Below, in pieces: positions 57,320 to 64,000 of a DNA stretch of 64,000 nucleotides; within the stretch, counting starts at the first letter, position 1; every line of letters begins with the position of its first letter. The stretch is taken from assembly GCF_000953675.1 (NCBI RefSeq), contig NZ_LN679998.1:1201911-1265910 (forward strand). The letters run 5' to 3'. The position numbers and the translations under genes were made by a program. The DNA comes from Paraclostridium sordellii. Lineage in GTDB: Bacteria; Bacillota; Clostridia; Peptostreptococcales; Peptostreptococcaceae. Below the pieces are notes generated by a model. That model made no database searches and was not told the DNA's origin. It was given only the letters and a program-made list of their open reading frames with translations.

Positions 57320-58288
57320 ATGACAAATAAAAAATTATTTCTTCCTATATTAAAAGATGGCAAATATGGTTTCATAAACAATAAAAATGAAATAGTAATA
57401 AAACCAAAATTTAAATATGTTTCAGAAAGATTTAAAGATGGATATTGTGTTGTTACATATATAAAAAGAATAAGAAAGTCTGTAAAATGGGTTTTTGGAT
57501 ACATAGATGAATATGGATATAACAATATATTTCTACACTTAGATAGTGCTTCAGATTTTAGCGAAGGTTTATCTAAGATTAAAATTAATGGAAAGTATGG
57601 ATTTTTAGATTTGAATTTAGATGAAAGCATAAAGCCTAAATATGAAGGGGCATCTAACTTTAGTGAAGGTATGTCGGGGGTGAAGATAAATAAAAAATGG
57701 GGATTTATAAACAGGAATGGAGATATGATTATAAAACCTTCTTTTAGTTATGTAAATAAATTCAAGGAAGGGATAGCTTTAGTTGAAAGTAAAAATAAAT
57801 ATGGATATATAGATAAAAGTGGAGAATTTATAATAAAACCTAAATATGATATAGCAAATGATTTTTCAGAAGGAATAGCAGGAATAAAAATCGATGATAA
57901 GTGGGGATATATAGATAAAAACGGAGATAATATTATAGATTTTAAATATGATAGAGCAAAATCATTTAGTGAAGGGTTAGCACCTGTATGTATAAATGAT
58001 AAGTGGGGATATATTAATACATTAGGAGAAATGGTAATAGAACCTATATTTGATTATGCATGTGAATTTTCTGATGGATTGGCAAGGTTTAATATAGGAT
58101 CAGATTCCTTATCAAGAGGAATGTGTATACCAAAAGGAGGATTATGGGGTTTTTTGAATAAAGAAGGAAAAATTAAAATATTGCCAACTTTGAAAGCGGT
58201 TTCGGATTTTGAAAATGGATATGCACAGATAATTGAAGGAGATAACAATAACTATATAGATAAAAATGGAGAAATTTTAATAAATTAA
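57320..58288 (+). CDS. WG-repeat protein
   Basis: 322 residues made almost entirely of about eight WG (KWG) beta-hairpin repeats of the form G-K-W/Y-G-F/Y-I-(D/N)-x-x-G-(E/D)-x-x-I-K-P-x-(F/Y), spaced about 35-40 residues apart. Examples: KYGFINNKNEIVIKPKF and KWGYIDKNGDNIIDFKY. No signal peptide, membrane segment or catalytic domain. WG repeats are thought to be binding surfaces. ATG after TTAAGGAGG. Follows the PP2C/TPR genes and precedes lrgAB. Confidence 0.9.
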   Translation: MTNKKLFLPILKDGKYGFINNKNEIVIKPKFKYVSERFKDGYCVVTYIKRIRKSVKWVFGYIDEYGYNNIFLHLDSASDFSEGLSKIKINGKYGFLDLNLDESIKPKYEGASNFSEGMSGVKINKKWGFINRNGDMIIKPSFSYVNKFKEGIALVESKNKYGYIDKSGEFIIKPKYDIANDFSEGIAGIKIDDKWGYIDKNGDNIIDFKYDRAKSFSEGLAPVCINDKWGYINTLGEMVIEPIFDYACEFSDGLARFNIGSDSLSRGMCIPKGGLWGFLNKEGKIKILPTLKAVSDFENGYAQIIEGDNNNYIDKNGEILIN

Positions 58289-58414
58289 GCCAAAAACATG
58301 TGAAAATTAAGTTTGAAAAAATAAAGATATAGTAGTAATATATATAAGGAAGTTATAGGGAGTTAAAAAATCTCCCTTTAATTTTGCAAAAAAATAAGTT
58401 TAGGAGAAGGATAA

Positions 58415-58777
58415 ATGAAATTATTAAGACAGCTAGCCTTAATTCTTATAATATGGGCTATAGGAGAGTACATCAGCTCGTTTTTAAGCCATATAATTAT
58501 TATACCTGGAAGTATAATAGGTATGATTTTATTATTTGTACTGTTAAAAATTAAAGTTGTAAAAGTGGAATCTATAGAAGAACTTAGCAATTTCTTTTTA
58601 GACAATATGGCCATATTCTTCGTTCCAGCGGGAGTATCACTAATAAAGTCTTTAGGATTAATAGGTTCAAATGTAATTGTACTTGCAGCAACTATATTAA
58701 TTAGTACTACTTTAGTTATGGTTGTAACAGCTATAATAGTTGAGAAAATGATAGAAATAAAAAGTAAGAGAGGTTAA
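58415..58777 (+). CDS. lrgA: LrgA/CidA-family holin-like protein
   Basis: 120 residues, four membrane helices, the standard LrgA/CidA length and pattern (LNFFLDNMAIFFVPAGVS-type segment near residues 65-80). Forms holin-like channels that control murein hydrolase export, cell lysis, or pyruvate uptake in some species. The lrgB start follows the stop by 4 nt. Confidence 0.92.
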   Translation: MKLLRQLALILIIWAIGEYISSFLSHIIIIPGSIIGMILLFVLLKIKVVKVESIEELSNFFLDNMAIFFVPAGVSLIKSLGLIGSNVIVLAATILISTTLVMVVTAIIVEKMIEIKSKRG

Positions 58778-58781
58778 TAAC

Positions 58782-59474
58782 ATGTATAATGTATTACAAA
58801 CACCAGTATTTGGAATTGTAGTTACTATATTATTTTTTAATTTAGGATTATATATTCAAAAGAAAACGAAATTAGCTATATTCAATCCACTATTAATAGC
58901 TATTTTAGCGATAATTGTATTTTTAAAAATATGTAATATACCATATGAAAGTTATAAATCAGGTGGAGATACAATAAACTTTTTCTTAGCACCAGTTACT
59001 ATTGTACTTGCACTACCTTTATATAAACAATATAATTTATTAAAAAAACATTTTTATGAAATTATAGTTGGAATAACATCAGGAGTAGTAGTTTCATTTA
59101 TAAGTATAATAATTATAAGTAAACTAACTAATTCTGATAAATTAATAATGAACTCATTATTAGGTAAATCTATTACTACACCTATGGGAATTTCGCTAAC
59201 ATCTACATTAGGCGGTATTGAATCCGTAACAATAGTAGCGATTATATTAACAGGAATTATAGGTGGAATGATAGCAACTCCTGTTTTTAAATTTATAAAT
59301 ACAAAGCATCCTGTATCAAAAGGTATAGCATTAGGAACAGCATCACATGCATTAGGAACTACAAAAGCTCTTGAGTTAGGAGAAATTGAGGGTGCAATGA
59401 GTGGTTTAGCAATAGGTATATCAGGAACTATAACAGTAATTCTTGTACCTATACTAATAAATTTTATGAAGTAA
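58782..59474 (+). CDS. lrgB: LrgB/CidB-family membrane protein
   Basis: 230 residues, about seven membrane helices. Family motifs SLLGKSITTPMGISLTSTLGGIESVT and GTASHALGTTKALELGEIEGAMSGLAIG are present. Works with LrgA. Four nt after lrgA, so translation is likely coupled. Confidence 0.93.
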   Translation: MYNVLQTPVFGIVVTILFFNLGLYIQKKTKLAIFNPLLIAILAIIVFLKICNIPYESYKSGGDTINFFLAPVTIVLALPLYKQYNLLKKHFYEIIVGITSGVVVSFISIIIISKLTNSDKLIMNSLLGKSITTPMGISLTSTLGGIESVTIVAIILTGIIGGMIATPVFKFINTKHPVSKGIALGTASHALGTTKALELGEIEGAMSGLAIGISGTITVILVPILINFMK

Positions 59475-59504
59475 TAAGCTTAATTATTTGAATGGAGGAT
59501 TATA

Positions 59505-60371
59505 ATGAGCGAGGTAAAAAATACTTTGGATGAGAATATATTCTTGAGGTACATTGTAATTACGGCAGGAATAACAATATCTTCAATAGGCATTAATGGA
59601 TTTTTAAAGCCAGCCCACTTATTAGGTGGAGGTGTAGCAGGGCTATCTGTTGCACTAAACTATGTTAGTAATATGAATATTGGGGTTTTATCGTTTTTAA
59701 TTAATATACCGATATTTATATTAGGATTTATATTTCTAGAAAAGGAATTTTGCATAACTAGTTTAGTGAATATGCTTATATTCTCTACAGTATTAGGATT
59801 AACGCAAAATGTAGGACATTATATACCTGTAAATGATGTATTACTTCAAACTGTTTATGGAGGTATACTTGGAGGAATAGGATTAGGTTTAGTATTTAAA
59901 GCTAAGTCATCATTAGGTGGAACAGATATAATAGCTGCTATACTAAAAATAAAGAAAAATATTCCTATGAAAGATACAGGTCTTTTTATGAATTTTCTTA
60001 TAGTATGTTTAGGATCAGCACTTTTTGGACTTGAATTAGGATTATATACCTTAATAGGAATGTTTTTAAATGTGTATTCTATGAATATAGTTAAAGATAT
60101 GATGAATACACAAAAATCTGTAATGCTAATATCTAGCAGAAGTGATGATATTTCAAAATGTATAATGAAAGATCTTATAAGAGGAGTAACATTAATTGAA
60201 GCTGAAGGTGCTTATACACATGAAAAGAAGAAAATAGTATATTGTATAGTTGCATCTAATGAAATTCCTAAAATAAAAGAGATTGCACTAAAATATGATA
60301 AAAAAGCGTTTATATCTGTAAACGATGTAAATGAAGTTAAAGGTAGAGGTTTTAAAGAAAAATATTTATAA
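59505..60371 (+). CDS. YitT-family (DUF2179) membrane protein
   Basis: 288 residues. Five membrane helices (1-200, with GLKPAHLLGGGVAGL-type first segment and SSLGGTDIIAAIL) and a C-terminal cytoplasmic DUF2179 domain (about 210-288), which resembles small ligand-binding domains. Exact function unknown. 30 nt after lrgB, so possibly co-transcribed. Confidence 0.92.
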   Translation: MSEVKNTLDENIFLRYIVITAGITISSIGINGFLKPAHLLGGGVAGLSVALNYVSNMNIGVLSFLINIPIFILGFIFLEKEFCITSLVNMLIFSTVLGLTQNVGHYIPVNDVLLQTVYGGILGGIGLGLVFKAKSSLGGTDIIAAILKIKKNIPMKDTGLFMNFLIVCLGSALFGLELGLYTLIGMFLNVYSMNIVKDMMNTQKSVMLISSRSDDISKCIMKDLIRGVTLIEAEGAYTHEKKKIVYCIVASNEIPKIKEIALKYDKKAFISVNDVNEVKGRGFKEKYL

Positions 60372-60694
60372 AATATGAATAAAAATTAAAAATTTAGATA
60401 ATATATTAAATGTGGTAAATTTTATCACATAAAACAAAATCTAGATTTGTTAAAAAGGTATCGATTAAAGTACATATTAAATTGAAAATTTAATATATTA
60501 TTTTGTACGGTAATTATTTAGAACGGAAGTATTAAAAACAATTAAACGGAAAACTTATTACAACAATAAAGCATACTATATAGTATGCTTTATTGTTGTA
60601 ATAAAATAAATTTTATTGAAAGTATGGAAAAAAAGTAGATTTTTAATATATAATAGTATATAAACTTATAATTTGAAAGTAGTGGGGTAGTTAT
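60372..60694. other. 323-bp intergenic region
   Basis: No gene with a ribosome site is seen. Contains the dyad TGTGGTAAATTTTATCACA (about 60411-60429), an AT-rich unstructured middle, the 50-bp perfect palindrome at 60555-60604, and the MORN gene ribosome site (GTGGGG). Confidence 0.6.
60555..60604. repeat. perfect 50-bp palindrome
   Basis: Two exact 25-bp arms with no spacer (left arm TTATTACAACAATAAAGCAT then ACTAT). In RNA this would be one long hairpin. It is 184 bp after the yitT gene and 91 bp before the MORN gene. It could be a bidirectional terminator, though it lacks a strong T-run, or a mobile-element remnant. Confidence 0.85.
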
Positions 60695-61492
60695 ATGAAT
60701 GCACATCAAAAAAACAAAGATTTATTAGATATGTATAGGAGAACTATACATAATATTGAAAAAGAAATTAAACGTATAAGTCTTTTTAATAAATTTGCTT
60801 CTAAAAAAATGATTAATTGCGGGCAAGAACAGCTAGCATTAGAGAATGGACAAAGTATAACTGTTTCAAGCAAAAAAGACTCTAGCAGAATTCATACTTT
60901 TTACAATGGAGATACATATATTGGAAAATTAGTTGATGAAAAAATGAATGGTAAAGGTATATATATTTTTCATCAAGATAAAAAAGAAGATTTAGAATAT
61001 ATAGGAAGTTTTAAAGATGACATGAAAGATGGCCATGGAATGTGTGAATTACCCAATGGTTGTATTTATATAGGAGAATGGAAATGCGATTTAATGGATG
61101 GAATAGGAAAGATGGTATATAAGAGTGAGGATGAGTATCTAGGAAATTGGAAGCAAGGTAAAAAAGAAGGCAATGGAGTATACATATGGAAAAGTTCAGG
61201 TATGTATATTGGAGACTTTAAAAATGGAAAGATGGATGGAATAGGAACTTGTTATGATGAAAATAACAATGTTATATATGAAGGTGAATTTAAAAATAAT
61301 CTTCCACATGGACAGGGAACTTATATATGGCCAGATAACAAAAAATATATTGGTGAATTTAGACATGGGAAAAAACATGGACAAGGCACTTTCTATATAG
61401 ATAATGAAATTTCATATCAAGGTAATTGGAAGTTTGATAAGCCGAGTATATTCAATCGAAGCTTAGATGAAATCCTTTCTAGTATAAAATAA
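60695..61492 (+). CDS. MORN-repeat protein
   Basis: 265 residues. N-terminal helical part (1-65, basic, with LDMYRRTIHNIEKEIKR) followed by about eight MORN repeats (about 68-255), each of the type Y-x-G-x-(F/W)-K-x-G-K-x-x-G-x-G, such as YIGDFKNGKMDGIGTCY and YIGEFRHGKKHGQGTFY. No signal peptide. MORN repeats form beta-sheet rods that bind membranes or proteins. ATG after GTGGGG. Confidence 0.92.
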   Translation: MNAHQKNKDLLDMYRRTIHNIEKEIKRISLFNKFASKKMINCGQEQLALENGQSITVSSKKDSSRIHTFYNGDTYIGKLVDEKMNGKGIYIFHQDKKEDLEYIGSFKDDMKDGHGMCELPNGCIYIGEWKCDLMDGIGKMVYKSEDEYLGNWKQGKKEGNGVYIWKSSGMYIGDFKNGKMDGIGTCYDENNNVIYEGEFKNNLPHGQGTYIWPDNKKYIGEFRHGKKHGQGTFYIDNEISYQGNWKFDKPSIFNRSLDEILSSIK

Positions 61493-61524
61493 GCCAACCT
61501 AATTTTAGGTTGGCTTATTTTATA
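61487..61524 (+). terminator. terminator after MORN gene
   Basis: AAGCCAACCT (61492-61501) / AGGTTGGCTT (61508-61517), with A/T-rich flanks that extend the stem. Confidence 0.85.
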
Positions 61525-61604
61525 CTAGAAAAAGAATATAAATATTAATAAGTGTATATAATTTAAAAAGCTTTAAAAGTTATATTAATTGAGGATGTGA
61601 AGAT

Positions 61605-62564
61605 TTGAAGAAAATTATATGCATATTATTATTTATAGTTCTATCTCTAGGATATGTATTTATAAATGAATACAACGAAAACTCAAATGAATACACAGAA
61701 ACTATAATATTAGATACAGAGAATATAAAAAGCTATGAATATATTAAAATTGGAGATGACAAAGAAAGCGTAATTAGTAAAATTGGACTACCAGATAGAA
61801 AAGATTTAAGTGAATATGGATTTACGTGGTACGTATATAATAGATTTAAAAATAATTTTATTATGGTAGGAATAGAAAATGAAAAAGTTGTTGGGTTATA
61901 TAGTAATTCTTTGAACTCTTGTGAAACTAAAGGAATAAAGATAGGAGACAAGTTAGTTGATGTAAGAGAAAAATATAAACCAATAGAATATAAAAAAAAG
62001 GGAAATATTAAATTTGTAGTTGAATCAAAAAATCAATTTGATATCTTGTTAGAAGACGATAAATATATAACTTTATTTTATGATATCCATAATAATTCTA
62101 AAGTAAGATCATATCAAATAATAGATAAAAATATAGAAAATAAAACAAGTGATATATATCCAGTTTTCAATGAACAATTAAAATATAGTTTTGAAATGCA
62201 AACTATAGATTTAATAAATAGTGAAAGAGATAAAAATGATTTAGATAGGTTAACTTTTAGTGAAAAGGCGAAAATAAGCTCTGAAAAACACAGTGAAGAT
62301 ATGAAAGAAAATAATTACTTTGATCATTTAAATAAGGAAAATGAAACTCCATTTGATAGGATGAAAAAAGAAGATATAATATACAGCATTGCTGGAGAAA
62401 ATATTGCAGCAGGGCAAATAAATTCAGTCTATGCTCATGAGGCTTTAATGAATTCATTAGGGCATAGAAGAAATATTTTAGGGGATTATGAGAATGTAGG
62501 AGTAGGAGTTAGTTTTGGTGGACACTATAAAATATATTATACACAAAATTTTTATAGTAGATAA
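61605..62564 (+). CDS. CAP-domain (SCP-like) extracellular protein
   Basis: 319 residues from TTG 61605 after GAGGATGTG. Signal peptide or anchor (about 1-20), a CAP-associated N-terminal domain (about 45-175, with KIGDDKESVISKIGLPDRK and a second KIGDKLVDVREKY unit), then the CAP domain (about 195-319, with HSEDMKENNYFDH, GENIAAG and LGHRRNIL). YkwD-type proteins are secreted and possibly wall-associated; activity is unclear. The next gene follows by about 27 nt. Confidence 0.9.
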   Translation: MKKIICILLFIVLSLGYVFINEYNENSNEYTETIILDTENIKSYEYIKIGDDKESVISKIGLPDRKDLSEYGFTWYVYNRFKNNFIMVGIENEKVVGLYSNSLNSCETKGIKIGDKLVDVREKYKPIEYKKKGNIKFVVESKNQFDILLEDDKYITLFYDIHNNSKVRSYQIIDKNIENKTSDIYPVFNEQLKYSFEMQTIDLINSERDKNDLDRLTFSEKAKISSEKHSEDMKENNYFDHLNKENETPFDRMKKEDIIYSIAGENIAAGQINSVYAHEALMNSLGHRRNILGDYENVGVGVSFGGHYKIYYTQNFYSR

Positions 62565-62591
62565 ATTGACAAAATGAAAGGACGTATAATT

Positions 62592-63284
62592 ATGAAGAAA
62601 TCAAAAAAAAAATACTCACTAGCTCTAATTACATTACTTTTAATGGTATCTATGGTTTCAGTAACAGCACTTAGTAAAAATGAAGAAATTTTTATTAAAA
62701 ATGGACCTAGAGATAAAAAAAAATTAGCAATAACATTTGATGATGGTCCTCATCCTAAAGAAACTGAACAAGTTTTAGATGTTTTAAAAAAACATGATGT
62801 AAAAGCAACTTTCTTTGTGGCAGGTAAACATGTGAACTGGTATACAAAACCTTTTATAAGGGCTAGCAAAGAAGGTCATGAGATAGGAAATCATACATTT
62901 AATCATCCGGATATCTCAAATATGAGTCCTTTGGAAATAGAAAATGAAATACTTAAGTGTGAAGAGATTATAACCAAAATAACTGGGAAAAAACCTACTT
63001 TATTTAGACCTCCTTATGGAAGCTATAAAGAAAGTGAACTATCAAATATTGCTAAAAAACATGGATATAAAGTTGTTTTATGGACTACTGTTGATACAAA
63101 AGACTGGAAAAATCCAGGAGCATCAAATATAGCTAATGCTATAATAAATAATGCTAAAAATGGAGATATAATTTTATTACATGATTATGCAACTAATAAC
63201 ACTGTAGAGGCTTTAGACATATTTATACCAGAAATGAAAAAGAGAGGGTATGAATTTGTAACTGTATCTGAACTTTATAATTAA
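62592..63284 (+). CDS. secreted polysaccharide deacetylase
   Basis: 230 residues from ATG 62592; ATG 62574 precedes the AAAGGAC site. Signal peptide (about 1-28), then a complete NodB domain. Motif 1 is AITFDDGPHPKET, motif 2 is IGNHTFNHPDIS, motif 3 is LFRPPYGSY, motif 4 VLWTTVDTKDW and motif 5 ILLHDYATNN. The metal triad Asp-His-His is intact, so it should deacetylate GlcNAc or MurNAc in the wall. Close behind the CAP gene, which suggests a joint wall role. Confidence 0.93.
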   Translation: MKKSKKKYSLALITLLLMVSMVSVTALSKNEEIFIKNGPRDKKKLAITFDDGPHPKETEQVLDVLKKHDVKATFFVAGKHVNWYTKPFIRASKEGHEIGNHTFNHPDISNMSPLEIENEILKCEEIITKITGKKPTLFRPPYGSYKESELSNIAKKHGYKVVLWTTVDTKDWKNPGASNIANAIINNAKNGDIILLHDYATNNTVEALDIFIPEMKKRGYEFVTVSELYN

Positions 63285-63368
63285 TTTGAAAATAATTAAA
63301 TTTTAGATACACTTTTCCTTAGAAATTAATATTATATAATAAGACTATTTCTAAAAAGGGTGAAGTGT

Positions 63369-63692
63369 ATGTATAATAAAATATTTGAAAGAAAAGAGTT
63401 TATAATATTTCAAGTAAAGGAAGGTTATATAGCTTATAATACAAAAAAAGATTTTAAGGAAGGACATACACACCTAAAGCACTTTGATGCAGCAAAAAAG
63501 GCTATAGACTTAGTCATAAGTAAAAAGATACCCAAAAGTACAAATGTATATTATTTAACTAGTTTAATAAGGCTTACAAATGATGAAAATTATATTGAAA
63601 AAATAAACGAGTTAATTGAAATTAGAAATAAAAAAGGTAAGAAAGAAAAATATTATAATGTTGGTTATAGATGGACAAAAAGGAGCTCATAG
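63369..63692 (+). CDS. unknown small protein
   Basis: 107 residues from ATG 63369, nine bases after AAAGGGTG; GTG 63360 overlaps that site. Basic, mixed alpha/beta, with FQVKEGYIAYNTKKDFKEGHTHLKHFDAAKKAIDL in one stretch of short motifs and a Lys-rich C-terminus. The pattern of His, Thr and a following helix is unusual but I know no family. Closed by a hairpin. Confidence 0.6.
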   Translation: MYNKIFERKEFIIFQVKEGYIAYNTKKDFKEGHTHLKHFDAAKKAIDLVISKKIPKSTNVYYLTSLIRLTNDENYIEKINELIEIRNKKGKKEKYYNVGYRWTKRSS

Positions 63693-63703
63693 GCTCCTTT
63701 TAA
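63676..63703. terminator. bidirectional terminator
   Basis: AAAAGGAGC / GCTCCTTTT arms, around the convergent ends at 63692 and 63706. Confidence 0.78.
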
Positions 63704-63705
63704 AT

Positions 63706-63867
63706 TTAATTTTTTAGAGGAGTTAAATTTGCATATTTTTTATCATATATTATTAAAGATGATATTCCCTGTTTTTCATAAGTTTGAATTTTTTTTATAG
63801 CTTCTTTTTGAGACATGGGAAGAGAAATTGACTTTGTGTCAGATCTTATTATAATATATTTATTCAT
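63706..63867 (-). CDS. 53-residue unknown protein
   Basis: Read from ATG 63867 on the minus strand, preceded by TAGGAGG with 7-nt spacing, and ending TAA at 63706. The protein is short, soluble and lysine-rich, with strands at both ends (NKYIIIRSD and SSLIIYDKKYANL) around a helix (PMSQKEAIKKIQTYEKQG). It is a candidate real gene because of its good ribosome site and terminator. Family not recognised. Confidence 0.55.
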   Translation of the reverse strand: MNKYIIIRSDTKSISLPMSQKEAIKKIQTYEKQGISSLIIYDKKYANLTPLKN

Positions 63868-64000
63868 TATACAACCTCCTAAGATATGTGTTACTATTTA
63901 TATTATTATAGATAGTATTTTTTGATTTAATTAAATAAATATACTCAACATATTCTTGACTATTTCATCAAAAATGACTATGTTGACATTAATTTCTTAA

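Noticed and set aside
60411-60429. TGTGGTAAATTTTATCACA dyad as a Crp/Fnr-type site
   Set aside because: It has one internal mismatch, and nothing nearby ties it to the regulator in this window; kept only as a note on the intergenic region.
63945-63986. TCAACATA ... TATGTTGA inverted pair and TTGAC elements at the window end
   Set aside because: Only 8-bp arms 26 bp apart; could be a promoter or site of the next gene, but that gene is outside the window.
1-64000. CRISPR arrays, insertion sequences, prophage genes, tRNA or rRNA genes
   Set aside because: None was recognised by eye; no spaced repeats, transposase, integrase or cloverleaf sequences were found.

Overview
The window is AT-rich, densely coded DNA from a spore-forming, anaerobic, low-GC Firmicute. 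The best fit is the Peptostreptococcaceae (Clostridioides, Paraclostridium, Romboutsia or Terrisporobacter type); genus is not resolved. Evidence: a fused CspB-CspA germination protease followed by a CspC pseudoprotease with the Thr/Gly active-site substitutions known from C. difficile, a CotE-type peroxiredoxin-chitinase coat protein, PdaA- and SpoIVB-type spore proteins, T-box and lysine riboswitch leaders, and strong AGGAGG or GGGGG ribosome binding sites with many TTG/GTG starts. No rRNA, tRNA, insertion sequence, prophage or CRISPR array was recognised; it reads as ordinary chromosome.

Layout. 1-5.2 kb: cspBA (cut by the window edge), cspC, a small DUF3787-like gene, and a convergent LysM-like secreted protein. 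5.2-7 kb: asnS behind a complete T-box leader with an AAC specifier. 7-12.6 kb: a DUF3867-like gene, a YhgE/Pip membrane protein, a YjiH-family transporter behind a reverse-strand T-box whose specifier reads AGA (Arg), and an unknown gene. 12.6-17.3 kb: Uup-like ABC-F, small unknown, lipid kinase, AlaX-type tRNA editor. 17.3-25.5 kb: a Crp/Fnr regulator divergent from an eight-gene operon (mutase large and B12 subunits, MeaB, epimerase, and four subunits of a biotin-dependent Na+-pumping methylmalonyl-CoA decarboxylase). Together these convert succinyl-CoA to propionyl-CoA plus CO2 and store the energy as a sodium gradient.

26-30.5 kb: an aga-like sugar phosphate operon (AgaS isomerase, tagatose-bisphosphate aldolase, PfkB kinase) with a convergent AraC regulator and no PTS. 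30.6-34.6 kb: cinA, HAD phosphatase, DJ-1 protein, then a PAS-AAA+ sigma-54 activator. The activator is divergent from an EamA exporter that has a clear -24/-12 promoter and three upstream 16-bp repeats. 35.9-49.2 kb: radical SAM protein, small membrane proteins, Dph6-like ATPase, a short SpoIVB-like protease, PHP hydrolase, Na/Pi cotransporter, PdaA-like deacetylase, pyridoxamine kinase, Ca/Na antiporter, and a double-cubane-type reductase with its activase.

49.3-52.9 kb: an NhaC-family transporter behind a lysine riboswitch, and cotE. 53-58.3 kb: a little-understood cluster of a small membrane protein, a PP2C-type phosphatase, two single-pass membrane TPR proteins and a WG-repeat protein. 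58.4-64 kb: lrgAB, a YitT protein, a MORN-repeat protein preceded by a perfect 50-bp palindrome, a CAP-domain protein, a polysaccharide deacetylase and two small unknown genes, one only 53 codons. The strongest candidates for new biology are the sigma-54/EamA circuit, the Arg T-box on a YjiH transporter, and the PP2C-TPR-TPR-WG cluster.
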